DNA of 47,945 bases from the NCBI GenBank assembly GCA_042090305.1, contig JBELJQ010000013.1, positions 1-47,945 on the forward strand, read 5' to 3'. This stretch comes from TMED13 sp042090305 (lineage in GTDB: Bacteria > Pseudomonadota > Alphaproteobacteria > Methylaequorales > Methylaequoraceae). The notes below the pieces were generated by a model. It saw only the letters and a program-made list of their open reading frames with translations. It made no database searches and was not told the DNA's origin. The position numbers were made by a program, and so were the translations under genes. This document shows positions 6,894 through 14,852 of the stretch, piece after piece (positions within the stretch are counted from its first letter, which is position 1; each line of letters starts with the position of its first letter).

Positions 6894-7538
6894 TCATTTT
6901 AAATATGAAAATATTTCTCTGGATTGGTAACCTAATCTTTCGGTATTAAATACCGGTTCTTCACAAACATATTCGGTGAGTCTTGTTCTTTGATCAAATA
7001 CTCTTGTATTCCATTCTAGTTGTGAAGCAGCGCTTACATATTTTTCGCTTTTTTGGTTTAATTTCTCTTTCCTATACTTTCTGAGTAACTTTGATGATTT
7101 ACCAATTGCTTTTCTTAATTCCTCCTGTCTTTCAACAAACTTGATAATTCCTCTATATTGTCTAGACCTTCTATCATTAGCTTTTTGATATAGACCGGCA
7201 AATAAGAAAATAAGTTTTTGTTCTTGTTCAGATTTTCTAAAGATACCAGCATATGTGTATTGTTTTGCAAATTCTTTAATTAATGCTTTACCCTTTTCTT
7301 CATTAAGTGTTGGTTCTGCTAGGAGGTTTACATATTCTATGACATCATCATGTTTCCACCAGTCTTTAATGGCCTCCTCAATTGAAGGGCCTTGCCATAT
7401 GCTTGTCACATTCAGTTGTGGGTTGTAGACCTGATCACATGGCCACTTTTTTGGTGGAGCTGACTTAGCTTCCCTTGTAAATGTGGCTAAGAACATAAAG
7501 CCAATTAACAATGTACATTTTATTATAATTTTAAACAT
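6894..7538 (-). CDS. Secreted protein of unknown function in the xox-pqq-lut locus
   Basis: I cannot assign a function. The product is 214 residues with a signal peptide (about 1-27, ending AKSA). The mature part starts PPKKWPCDQVYNP and is mostly helical and basic (KSSKLLRKYRKEKLNQKSEK). Two cysteines, C34 and C192 (VCEEPVF), lie near the ends of the mature chain and could form a disulfide. The WPC...IWQGP start and the RQ...VCEEP end look like a conserved family that I associate with PQQ/XoxF clusters in other Alphaproteobacteria, but that is from memory. It is the last gene before pqqA and has an AAGGAG ribosome site. Confidence 0.75.
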   Translation of the reverse strand: MFKIIIKCTLLIGFMFLATFTREAKSAPPKKWPCDQVYNPQLNVTSIWQGPSIEEAIKDWWKHDDVIEYVNLLAEPTLNEEKGKALIKEFAKQYTYAGIFRKSEQEQKLIFLFAGLYQKANDRRSRQYRGIIKFVERQEELRKAIGKSSKLLRKYRKEKLNQKSEKYVSAASQLEWNTRVFDQRTRLTEYVCEEPVFNTERLGYQSREIFSYLK

Positions 7539-7559
7539 AAACGTTTCTCCTTAGAAAAA

Positions 7560-7976
7560 TTATTTAACAACAAACTCTCCAACCATTCCCTTGCTTTGAA
7601 GACCTTCTATCTCAAATTTATAGTTTCCTGGCCTTATTGGTACAAAATTTATTTCGACCTCACCTTCTCTTTCAAATTCTATCTCTTCGATAACAGGCGT
7701 ATCTATTTCAATTCCTTCGATTTCAATTTTTCGAATCCAAACATTTCTGAAGAACTCTTCTGCTTCAAACTCATATTCCTTAAACCCCATACTTGAAATT
7801 TCAAGTCGGTAAGCCTTACCCGTTTCTAATTCAAATACCTTCTGAGACATTTCATAGTCACTTTTATCTGAACCCAAATTTAGCTCAAGTTTTTTGGCTC
7901 TTATTGCCAAATCTCCCTTAGCTAATACTGATATATAAAGCAAAGTCGAAATCATCAAAACTAAAGATACCCTCAC
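7560..7976 (-). CDS. Secreted cupredoxin-like protein lacking copper ligands
   Basis: This is a 138-residue exported protein with a signal peptide of about 20 residues. The C-terminal half ends like a cupredoxin (RPGNYKFEIEG...KGMVGEFVV), but the Cys and His copper ligands are absent; the position expected for Cys carries Glu-Gly. The middle is strongly acidic (repeated IEIEG/EIEFEREGEVEI stretches). It overlaps the permease gene by ATGA, so it is coupled to the ABC cluster. The exported small proteins of lanthanide (lut) clusters are the natural comparison. A metal-carrier or permease-accessory role is inference. Confidence 0.75.
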   Translation of the reverse strand: MRVSLVLMISTLLYISVLAKGDLAIRAKKLELNLGSDKSDYEMSQKVFELETGKAYRLEISSMGFKEYEFEAEEFFRNVWIRKIEIEGIEIDTPVIEEIEFEREGEVEINFVPIRPGNYKFEIEGLQSKGMVGEFVVK

Positions 7977-8779
7977 TTCTTTCCCCCCTTTTTTTGCAAA
8001 TTACCTCTTGCTGGATCATACCCTATGATAGATAGAATTAAAAATATTAAAGTAAATATAACTATACCTACTGTATACTCAATATTTATTTGTGAATAAA
8101 GTGAATATCTTATTAATTCAACTGAGTAGGTGAAGGGATTGTAGAAACAAACATAATATAGCCAATAACTGGTTTCTTCTATTTTCCATAATGGATAAAG
8201 AGCTGATGAAGCAAAAAACATTGGGAAAATAACAAAATTCATGACACCTGCGAAATTTTCAAGTTGTTTGATAGCTGATGATAAAAACATCCCTAATGCA
8301 CCCAGCATTAAGCCAGATATTATTAGTGCAGGAAGGATGGTAAAATAACCACTGATTGGAGGAATGATATCCCAAAGTGAAGCAATTAAAAGAAATGCAT
8401 ATACTTGCATTATGGAAACAAAAACACCCGCAAGTAATTTAGAAATCAAAAGAAACCATCTAGGAATTGGACTCACTAACATAATTTTCATACTACCCAT
8501 TTCTCTGTCATAGACCATCGATAACGAGCTTTGCATTCCGTTGAATAACTGAATCATAGCAATTAAACCTGGTGCTATATAAACTTCGTATGGAACATAT
8601 GTTTCATAAGGTGGAATAATTGATACTCCAAGTACTGATCTAAAACCTGCCGCAAAAATACCTAGCCAAACAAGTGGTCTAACTAATGCAGAAAAAAACC
8701 TTTCCTTCTGATGAATAAATCTTAGTGCTTCTCTTAAAACTATCCCTCTGAAACATCTTAGATAAAAAATTGTTTCCAT
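7973..8779 (-). CDS. lutF: ABC-2 type permease of the PQQ/lanthanide-associated (lut-like) transporter
   Basis: This is a 268-residue ABC-2 family membrane protein with about six transmembrane helices and the usual PG.I.M/FNGMQ...DREMGSMKIMLVSP region that contacts the ATPase. It overlaps the ATPase stop by one base (TAATG). Permeases of this type sit with XoxF/PQQ-dehydrogenase genes. In Methylorubrum the matching lutF gene is needed for lanthanide-dependent growth. The ABC-2 fold is more often used for export, so transport direction and substrate cannot be read from the sequence. The symbol is assigned by context. Confidence 0.8.
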   Translation of the reverse strand: METIFYLRCFRGIVLREALRFIHQKERFFSALVRPLVWLGIFAAGFRSVLGVSIIPPYETYVPYEVYIAPGLIAMIQLFNGMQSSLSMVYDREMGSMKIMLVSPIPRWFLLISKLLAGVFVSIMQVYAFLLIASLWDIIPPISGYFTILPALIISGLMLGALGMFLSSAIKQLENFAGVMNFVIFPMFFASSALYPLWKIEETSYWLYYVCFYNPFTYSVELIRYSLYSQINIEYTVGIVIFTLIFLILSIIGYDPARGNLQKKGGKK

Positions 8780-9507
8780 TATTTTATTCCTACTAATTTA
8801 TTAAAAGATTCCCTTATATTTTTTGTTTTGGTTTTTTTTATTATTACCCCAACTTCACCTGACTCCAAAATCTTTCCCTTATCTATAACTACTACTTTCT
8901 CACCCTTGTCAATTTCGTCTATTAGGTGTGTTGCCCAAAGTACGGCAAGTTTATTTTTTTTACAAAGTGTCTTTACATGTTTTAGAATTAGTTGTCTAGA
9001 ACCAATGTCAAGCCCAACGGTTGGTTCATCAAGTAACAATAATTTAGGTTTATGAATTAAAGCCCTTGCAATTTCGACTCTTCGTCTTTGACCACCTGAT
9101 AATGATCTAACTTTTTCATTTAACTTATCATCTAAATCAACTCTTTTAATTTCATCTTTAATTCTAGTTTTAGCTTCTTTTGTACTTATTCCGTGAAGAG
9201 ATGAGTGATATGCCAAATTCTCATTTACACTTAGATCTAAATCTAGTGTAGGTTGTTGAAACACTACTCCAATATGCTTTAGTGCATTGGTTGAGTTTTC
9301 GCGAACATTATAGCCAAAAATATTTATTTCGCCTGACACATTGTTATATAATCTGGTTACTAAAGAATATAGTGTTGTCTTACCAGCTCCATTTAATCCT
9401 AAAAGAACGGTAAAGTCACCAGGCCGAATTTCCAGATTAACTTTGCTCAATGCTTTGAAATTACCAAAGCTATGTGACACACCTTTTATTTTAAGGGCTG
9501 GAGTCAT
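8779..9507 (-). CDS. lutE: ABC transporter ATPase of the lut-like cluster
   Basis: This 242-residue nucleotide-binding protein has Walker A GLNGAGKT (about 37-44), signature LSGGQRRR and Walker B LLLLDEPTVGLD followed by the switch histidine in ATHLIDE. It belongs to the ABC-2 partner type and is the PQQ-dependent-catabolism-associated ATPase by context. It is separated by one base from the beta-propeller gene and overlaps the permease start. With the permease it should form the membrane engine of the cluster. Confidence 0.85.
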   Translation of the reverse strand: MTPALKIKGVSHSFGNFKALSKVNLEIRPGDFTVLLGLNGAGKTTLYSLVTRLYNNVSGEINIFGYNVRENSTNALKHIGVVFQQPTLDLDLSVNENLAYHSSLHGISTKEAKTRIKDEIKRVDLDDKLNEKVRSLSGGQRRRVEIARALIHKPKLLLLDEPTVGLDIGSRQLILKHVKTLCKKNKLAVLWATHLIDEIDKGEKVVVIDKGKILESGEVGVIIKKTKTKNIRESFNKLVGIK

Positions 9508-9508
9508 T

Positions 9509-10477
9509 TTAGGATTCAGGGCTTACAACTACACCCCAGGGAAATCTTCCTACTCTTATAGATTTTTCTACTTTGAGTTTTTCAACGTTGATAATAGAAA
9601 CATCGTTGCTTACACCATTTGTGCTTAAAAGTGTCTTTTGATCTGAAGAGAATGCCATTTGCCATACACGTTGACCAACTAAAAGATACTTTATCAGTTT
9701 TTTTGTTTTTTGATCAATAACGGCTATTCTATTTGCAGGACCGAGTGCTATAAAAGTATACTTACCATCCTCTGTGTGTCTCACTCCAACTGGCTGGATG
9801 CTTTCGGCATTCACACCAGGAATTTTAAATGAGATAGTGTTTGTTACTTTTTTACTTTCGGGATCGATAACTTTAACAGTGCCACCAATTTCAGCAGATA
9901 CCCATACTTCTTTATCATCGGGTGTAAACATAGCCACCCTTGGTCGGGCATCAACTAAGACATTATCTAAGATGTTAAGATTTGATGTATCTATAAAATG
10001 TGCCATGTTTGTAGTTTCGGATGTGTTTACCAGAAGTGAACCATCGTTTGTCATACCCATACCCTCGGGTTCTACACCAACAGGTATATCATCGATAATC
10101 ATTTTTTCGTTCATATCAACCACTGTGACCATTGCATCGTCTTCATTTGCAATATAAAGTATATTACCGTCTGGAGAGAGGACAAAAAGTTCTGGGTCGG
10201 GTCCAGATGGAAGATAATGTTTAAGCTTTAATGTCTTAGCATCCCTTACCTCAACTCGATCATCGTCTGAAGCACAGATTAAAACATACTTTCCGTCTTT
10301 GGACATAATAATTCCTCTAGGTCTTTGACCCACATCAACGGTTTTGAGAAGCTTTTTCTTTTTTACATCTATGACGCTGACAGTGTTATCTTTTTCATTA
10401 GTAATGTAGGCAAGATCACTATAGGATTTTTGATTAGTCAATATAAGTGTAAGAAAAATAAGTAAAAATAATTTCAT
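9509..10477 (-). CDS. Secreted YVTN beta-propeller protein of the PQQ/lut-like cluster
   Basis: This protein of 322 residues has a signal peptide (about 1-20) and then seven or so repeats of the YVTN type, such as AYITNEKDNTVSVIDVKKKKLLKTVDVG and GKYVLICASDDDRVEVRDAKTLKL. This is the beta-propeller routinely found beside PQQ-dependent dehydrogenases and in lanthanide-utilisation clusters. Its biochemical role is not settled; a periplasmic scaffold or metal/cofactor handling is plausible. It lies between the binding protein and the ATPase in one transcription unit. Confidence 0.85.
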   Translation of the reverse strand: MKLFLLIFLTLILTNQKSYSDLAYITNEKDNTVSVIDVKKKKLLKTVDVGQRPRGIIMSKDGKYVLICASDDDRVEVRDAKTLKLKHYLPSGPDPELFVLSPDGNILYIANEDDAMVTVVDMNEKMIIDDIPVGVEPEGMGMTNDGSLLVNTSETTNMAHFIDTSNLNILDNVLVDARPRVAMFTPDDKEVWVSAEIGGTVKVIDPESKKVTNTISFKIPGVNAESIQPVGVRHTEDGKYTFIALGPANRIAVIDQKTKKLIKYLLVGQRVWQMAFSSDQKTLLSTNGVSNDVSIINVEKLKVEKSIRVGRFPWGVVVSPES

Positions 10478-10498
10478 AATGTTAATCTATTAAATAAT

Positions 10499-11767
10499 TT
10501 AAAATTTACAAGTAGATTCGGGCATATCCTTGCCCATAGTATCCAATTCACTGAATGGATGTATATAACCTTCCTGTGGTGAGACTGAAACCATCGATCT
10601 TGGCGCAGCTAACAAAATAGGTTGTCTCAACTGACCATTCCAAGTTCTAAATGATACTTTAACCCCCTTGTAAGCTCCGAGACCAAAATTCTTTCCAAGA
10701 AGATACTCTCTCACTGACTCTAAGTCATTATTATTAATTCTTGTAATTGATTCTCCAATTGCCCTAACGGCCGTCCACGATTGATAATCCACTTCAGTCA
10801 TCCATCTTCCACTCTCTCTTCTGAAACGGTTTTGTATTTGGGTGGCACCCCATTGTTCATGAGTTCTATGCCATGAAGTTGGTTTTAAACCTTGAGTACC
10901 AACAACTGGTCTAGGGTCCCATGTTCTGTATGTAAGATACTCACCAAATTCACCCTTCTCATCTGAAACCACCAGAACATCATACTTGACACCCTTTGTA
11001 AAAATAGGAACTTCTTTTCCTGCAGTTCTTCTTAAATCGGCTGTAAAATCCCATGTTCTTTGTTCCTTAATTTTAATATTAAATTTTTGAGCTGAATATT
11101 TTAATGCTTCAGCAAAACTTTTATCATTATCATCGGGACCAACAACTAAAAACCATTTATTCCATCTTTTCTTAACTAAATATTGAGTCAAAGCATCAGC
11201 GAGCATTGAATAACTGGGAGGTGTGTGAAACATATTTCTAAAACAACTCTCGTTTCTTAACCTGTCACTTTTAGATCTTACATTGATCATAATTATTTTT
11301 TTAAACTCTTTCAGTTTGGAAAGTTGAATAAGTTCACTTTCTTTCAAATCAACAACAAAAAACTTTTTTCCATTGTTTACTAATTTTTTGAATTCAATTT
11401 CAATGTCTTCATCTAATCCCACTCTATGAAAACTTGCCTCATAATCATGACCAACAAATCTCCCAGTAGTCAAATTATCTTCGATCGCCAATTTAACTCC
11501 ATAAAAGCCCTCATCTTCTAATATTGGATCTAAATTAGAAAGTACTGGTGGAACTTTCCTTTCTTTTGAAAAAAAAACTATATCTGTTTTAAACTTTACA
11601 TCTGCCGTGAAACTTACTTTTTTTCTTTTAGATCTTTCAAGTTCTCTTTTTCTATCTGCTTTTTTTCTTTCCTCTAGTTGTTGGATGGAAAGCTCTCTTG
11701 ATTCAATAAAATCAGATTTAAGATTTAAAAGAAAAAGTGTAATTAAAAAAAATACCTTTATAGTCAT
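10499..11767 (-). CDS. lutA: Periplasmic substrate-binding protein of the PQQ/lut-like ABC transporter
   Basis: This is a 422-residue, Leu/Ile/Val-binding-protein-like (type I) periplasmic protein and the first gene of the - strand cluster. After a signal peptide (about 1-23) comes an unusually basic linker (EERKKADRKRELERSKRKK, about 32-50), then the binding fold. Typical segments include LADALTQYLVKKRWNKWFLVVGPD and GLKPTSWHRTHEQWGATQIQNRF. The family is the 'PQQ-dependent alcohol dehydrogenase system' binding protein, equivalent by context to Methylorubrum LutA. The ligand could be a lanthanide complex or another molecule; the sequence does not decide this. Confidence 0.85.
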   Translation of the reverse strand: MTIKVFFLITLFLLNLKSDFIESRELSIQQLEERKKADRKRELERSKRKKVSFTADVKFKTDIVFFSKERKVPPVLSNLDPILEDEGFYGVKLAIEDNLTTGRFVGHDYEASFHRVGLDEDIEIEFKKLVNNGKKFFVVDLKESELIQLSKLKEFKKIIMINVRSKSDRLRNESCFRNMFHTPPSYSMLADALTQYLVKKRWNKWFLVVGPDDNDKSFAEALKYSAQKFNIKIKEQRTWDFTADLRRTAGKEVPIFTKGVKYDVLVVSDEKGEFGEYLTYRTWDPRPVVGTQGLKPTSWHRTHEQWGATQIQNRFRRESGRWMTEVDYQSWTAVRAIGESITRINNNDLESVREYLLGKNFGLGAYKGVKVSFRTWNGQLRQPILLAAPRSMVSVSPQEGYIHPFSELDTMGKDMPESTCKF

Positions 11768-11814
11768 AATTTTTATTTATATAAAATAATTATAGATATG
11801 TTAATCAAAATTTT
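11768..11814. promoter_or_regulatory. 47-base divergent promoter region between lutA and metZ
   Basis: All promoter and leader sequence for two divergent genes must fit here. It contains TATATAAAATAATTATAG, which offers -10-like boxes on both strands (TATAAA on +, TTATATA on -). No Shine-Dalgarno precedes metZ, so its mRNA leader is probably very short. Confidence 0.4.
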
Positions 11815-13011
11815 ATGAAAAAAAAAACATCTACAATTCTTGTCAAAGAAGGATTCAGGCGCACAAATTTTTCTGAAACAAGTGAACCAATCTTTTTAAC
11901 ATCGGGATTCATTTATAATACTGCTGAAGAAGCTGAAAAGGCATTCAAAGAAGAAGAGAAAAGATTTATATACTCAAGATATGGAAACCCAACAGTAGAA
12001 ATTTTTGAGGAGAGACTAGCTGAGTTAGAGGGTGCCGAGAAATGCTGGGCGACTTCATCCGGTATGTCTGCACTATTCACAATACTCATGTCATATCTTA
12101 AAAAAGGCGATAGAGTTGTTTCTGGTAGAGCACTTTTTGGAAGCTGTAACTATATACTAACTAAAATACTTCCTCAGTTCGGAATTGATGTTGAACTAAT
12201 TGATGGTAAAGATTTGAATAAATGGGAAAGCGCTCTTAAAAAAAAAACTAAAATAGTGTTTTTTGAAACACCATCAAATCCGTGTTTAGAAATAATAGAT
12301 ATAGCAAGAGTATCAGAACTTGCACATAAGCAGGGTGCAATTGTTGTTGTTGACAATGTTTTTGCAACACCCATACTCCAAAAACCACTAAAGTTTAATG
12401 CGGATATTGTCATGTACTCGGCGACCAAACATATCGATGGTCACGGAAGAGTCATTGGTGGTGCAATTCTAGGCAAAAAAAAATTTTGTAAAAAATATAT
12501 CAAACCATTTATAAGAAACACTGGCCCATCGCTGAGTCCATTCAATGCCTGGGTATTGTTAAAAGGATTGGAAACACTTGAATTAAGGATAAATAAACAG
12601 GTTGCTAGTAGTAAAAAAATAATTAATTATCTTGAAAAAAGTAAATATGTGAAAGAAATTTTTTATCCACATTATAAGAAAAATTCTCAACTAAAATTAG
12701 CAAAGAAACAAATGACTGCAGGCGGAAATATTTTATCTTTTGAGATTAAAGTGGATAATAGTAGATCAAAAAAGAGGGCATTTTCTTTCCTAAACAATCT
12801 TAAACTCATAAATATTTCAAATAATCTTGGTGACAACAAATCTTTAATTACTCACCCATATACGACAACACACCATAGATTATCTGAAAAAGAAAAAAGG
12901 AGTTTACGTATATCAAAAAATTTGATTAGACTGTCAATAGGACTTGAAGATTGTGATGAGCTAATTACAGATATAGATACTTCATTGAAAAAAGTATTCA
13001 GAGGAAAATAA
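11815..13011 (+). CDS. metZ: O-succinylhomoserine sulfhydrylase (PLP enzyme, methionine synthesis)
   Basis: The enzyme makes homocysteine directly from O-succinylhomoserine and sulfide. It is a 398-residue Cys/Met-metabolism PLP enzyme with SRYGNPTVEIFE, the ATSSGMSAL phosphate-binding segment, VVVDNVFATP, and the PLP lysine K205 in SATKHIDGHG. The GHGRVIGGAIL form is typical of MetZ rather than MetB or MetY, though a cystathionine synthase cannot be fully excluded. It is followed after two bases by apaG, a pairing common in Alphaproteobacteria. Confidence 0.88.
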   Translation: MKKKTSTILVKEGFRRTNFSETSEPIFLTSGFIYNTAEEAEKAFKEEEKRFIYSRYGNPTVEIFEERLAELEGAEKCWATSSGMSALFTILMSYLKKGDRVVSGRALFGSCNYILTKILPQFGIDVELIDGKDLNKWESALKKKTKIVFFETPSNPCLEIIDIARVSELAHKQGAIVVVDNVFATPILQKPLKFNADIVMYSATKHIDGHGRVIGGAILGKKKFCKKYIKPFIRNTGPSLSPFNAWVLLKGLETLELRINKQVASSKKIINYLEKSKYVKEIFYPHYKKNSQLKLAKKQMTAGGNILSFEIKVDNSRSKKRAFSFLNNLKLINISNNLGDNKSLITHPYTTTHHRLSEKEKRSLRISKNLIRLSIGLEDCDELITDIDTSLKKVFRGK

Positions 13012-13013
13012 AT

Positions 13014-13397
13014 ATGAAAAATCAAAAAGTTTTAGTGAATGTTGAGCCCACTTATTTAGAGGAGCATTCTGACCCCTATGAGGATTCATATTTATGGGCA
13101 TACAAAGTAAAAATTAAAAATAATAGCGATGAAACAATAAAACTCATAAGTAGACATTGGAAAATATTTGATTCAAATGGAAGTTTTAGAGAAGTTCGAG
13201 GAAAAGGAGTTGTTGGAGAACAACCAATACTTGAACCAGGCGAAGAGTTTGAGTATACGAGTGGAACACCACTCAAAACAACTTCTGGATTAATGCATGG
13301 TAGCTACTTAATGCAAAGCTTTGATGGCGAGGAATTTGAAGTTAAAATACCCCCATTCTCACTAGATATCCCAGATACTAATAACAGACTTAATTAA
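13014..13397 (+). CDS. apaG: ApaG domain protein
   Basis: This is a 127-residue single-domain ApaG protein with the family segments WAYKVKIKNNSDETIKLISRHWKI, VRGKGVVGEQPILEPGEEFEYTSG and MHGSYLMQ. The fold is an immunoglobulin/fibronectin-like beta sandwich. The cellular role is poorly defined; links to divalent metal resistance and nucleotide metabolism have been proposed. It is packed between metZ and trkH with spacers of two bases. Confidence 0.93.
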   Translation: MKNQKVLVNVEPTYLEEHSDPYEDSYLWAYKVKIKNNSDETIKLISRHWKIFDSNGSFREVRGKGVVGEQPILEPGEEFEYTSGTPLKTTSGLMHGSYLMQSFDGEEFEVKIPPFSLDIPDTNNRLN

Positions 13398-13399
13398 AA

Positions 13400-14848
13400 A
13401 TGCTTAAATTAAAGTCCTCTCTATTTGTAATTGGAAACTTACTAGTTTTTTACTCTTTATATTCATTTATACCCGGTATCATTGATTATTATGACGGAGG
13501 CACGGATTGGGTTGTTTTTTTTGTAATTTCAATAGTTTGTTTGTTTACTGGACTTAATGTCTCCTTTGTCTTTAAAAAAAAAAATCACGACGTAGAAATT
13601 TTAACAGCTTTTCTTTTAACATTGATTTCTTGGGTGCTACTTGCCTTAATAAGCTGCATTCCTTTTTTTCTTGGAACCACTAACTTATCTTTCTTTAATG
13701 CTTTTTTCGAAGCAATGTCTGGACTTACAACAACGGGTGCAACGGTAATAGAAAATCTAGATAATACTTCCAGGTCCTTATTAATATGGAGGGCAATGCT
13801 TCAATGGCTTGGTGGAGTAGGAATAATCGTAATAGCTATAGCCCTTTTTCCAATATTGAAAATTGGTGGGATGCAGCTTTTTCAATCAGAATTTAGTTCT
13901 AAGGAAGAAAAAGTCCTACCAAGAACAAAGAATATTGCTGCGGGTATTGGATTAATATATATATTGTTAACATTGCTGTGCTCATTTTTACTATATCTTA
14001 CGGGTTTAGATATGTTTGATAGTATCGCTCATGGTATGACAATAATTGCTACTGGGGGATTCTCAACAAAGGATATGTCAATAGGGTATTTTGATTCAAT
14101 TTATACTGAAGTAGTTACAATGTTTTTTATGATTATAGCATCACTACCATTTATATATCTATTTCAAGCAATGAAAGGAAAATTTTCAGATCTTCTTAAA
14201 AGCTCACAAGTGCAATTTTTTTTATTAATTATTCTTATTTCAACTATTATCGTTGCATTTTGGTTGAAAAGGTATTACGAAGTTGACTTTTTCCAAGCTT
14301 TTAGAATATCTGCCTTTGCAACTATCTCTATCTCCACGGGAAGTGGCTTTAGTACTTATGATTTTAGTATTTGGGGCTCATTCACAACTCTTTTATTTCT
14401 CTTTTTAATGCTTATCGGAGGATGTTCAGGGTCTTCAAGTTGTGGTCTCAAGATTTTTAGGATCCAAATATTACTTAAGTCATCGTTAACACTAGTAAAA
14501 AAAATAATCCAGCCAAGGGGAGTTTTTCTCCCAAGCTATAACTCCAGAGAAATAGGAGAAGAAATTCTCACCTCTGTAACCGGTTACTTTTTCTTATATA
14601 TGTTTATATTTGGTTTACTTTCACTGTTAATAGCATTTGATGGACAAGATATATTAACATCACTTTCAGGAGCTGCTGCTACACTTGCTAATGTTGGACC
14701 AGGACTTAATGATGCCATCGGACCAAGTGGAAACTACTCGACAATATCAGACATTACAAAACTTTTTATGTGTTTAGGTATGTTAATAGGAAGGTTAGAG
14801 CTTTTTCCAATATTAATTTTGTTATCACCTCAATTATGGAGAGGTTAA
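13400..14848 (+). CDS. trkH: Trk-type potassium uptake membrane protein
   Basis: TrkH is the ion-conducting subunit of the Trk K+ uptake system in the inner membrane. It is 482 residues, full length, with many hydrophobic segments and four pore-loop repeats recognisable by their glycines (TTTGATVI, ATGGFSTKD, STGSGFSTYD and the ANVGPGL loop). The regulatory partner trkA is not in the window. It ends four bases from the converging argF, leaving no room for a terminator. Confidence 0.93.
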   Translation: MLKLKSSLFVIGNLLVFYSLYSFIPGIIDYYDGGTDWVVFFVISIVCLFTGLNVSFVFKKKNHDVEILTAFLLTLISWVLLALISCIPFFLGTTNLSFFNAFFEAMSGLTTTGATVIENLDNTSRSLLIWRAMLQWLGGVGIIVIAIALFPILKIGGMQLFQSEFSSKEEKVLPRTKNIAAGIGLIYILLTLLCSFLLYLTGLDMFDSIAHGMTIIATGGFSTKDMSIGYFDSIYTEVVTMFFMIIASLPFIYLFQAMKGKFSDLLKSSQVQFFLLIILISTIIVAFWLKRYYEVDFFQAFRISAFATISISTGSGFSTYDFSIWGSFTTLLFLFLMLIGGCSGSSSCGLKIFRIQILLKSSLTLVKKIIQPRGVFLPSYNSREIGEEILTSVTGYFFLYMFIFGLLSLLIAFDGQDILTSLSGAAATLANVGPGLNDAIGPSGNYSTISDITKLFMCLGMLIGRLELFPILILLSPQLWRG

Positions 14849-14852
14849 AATT

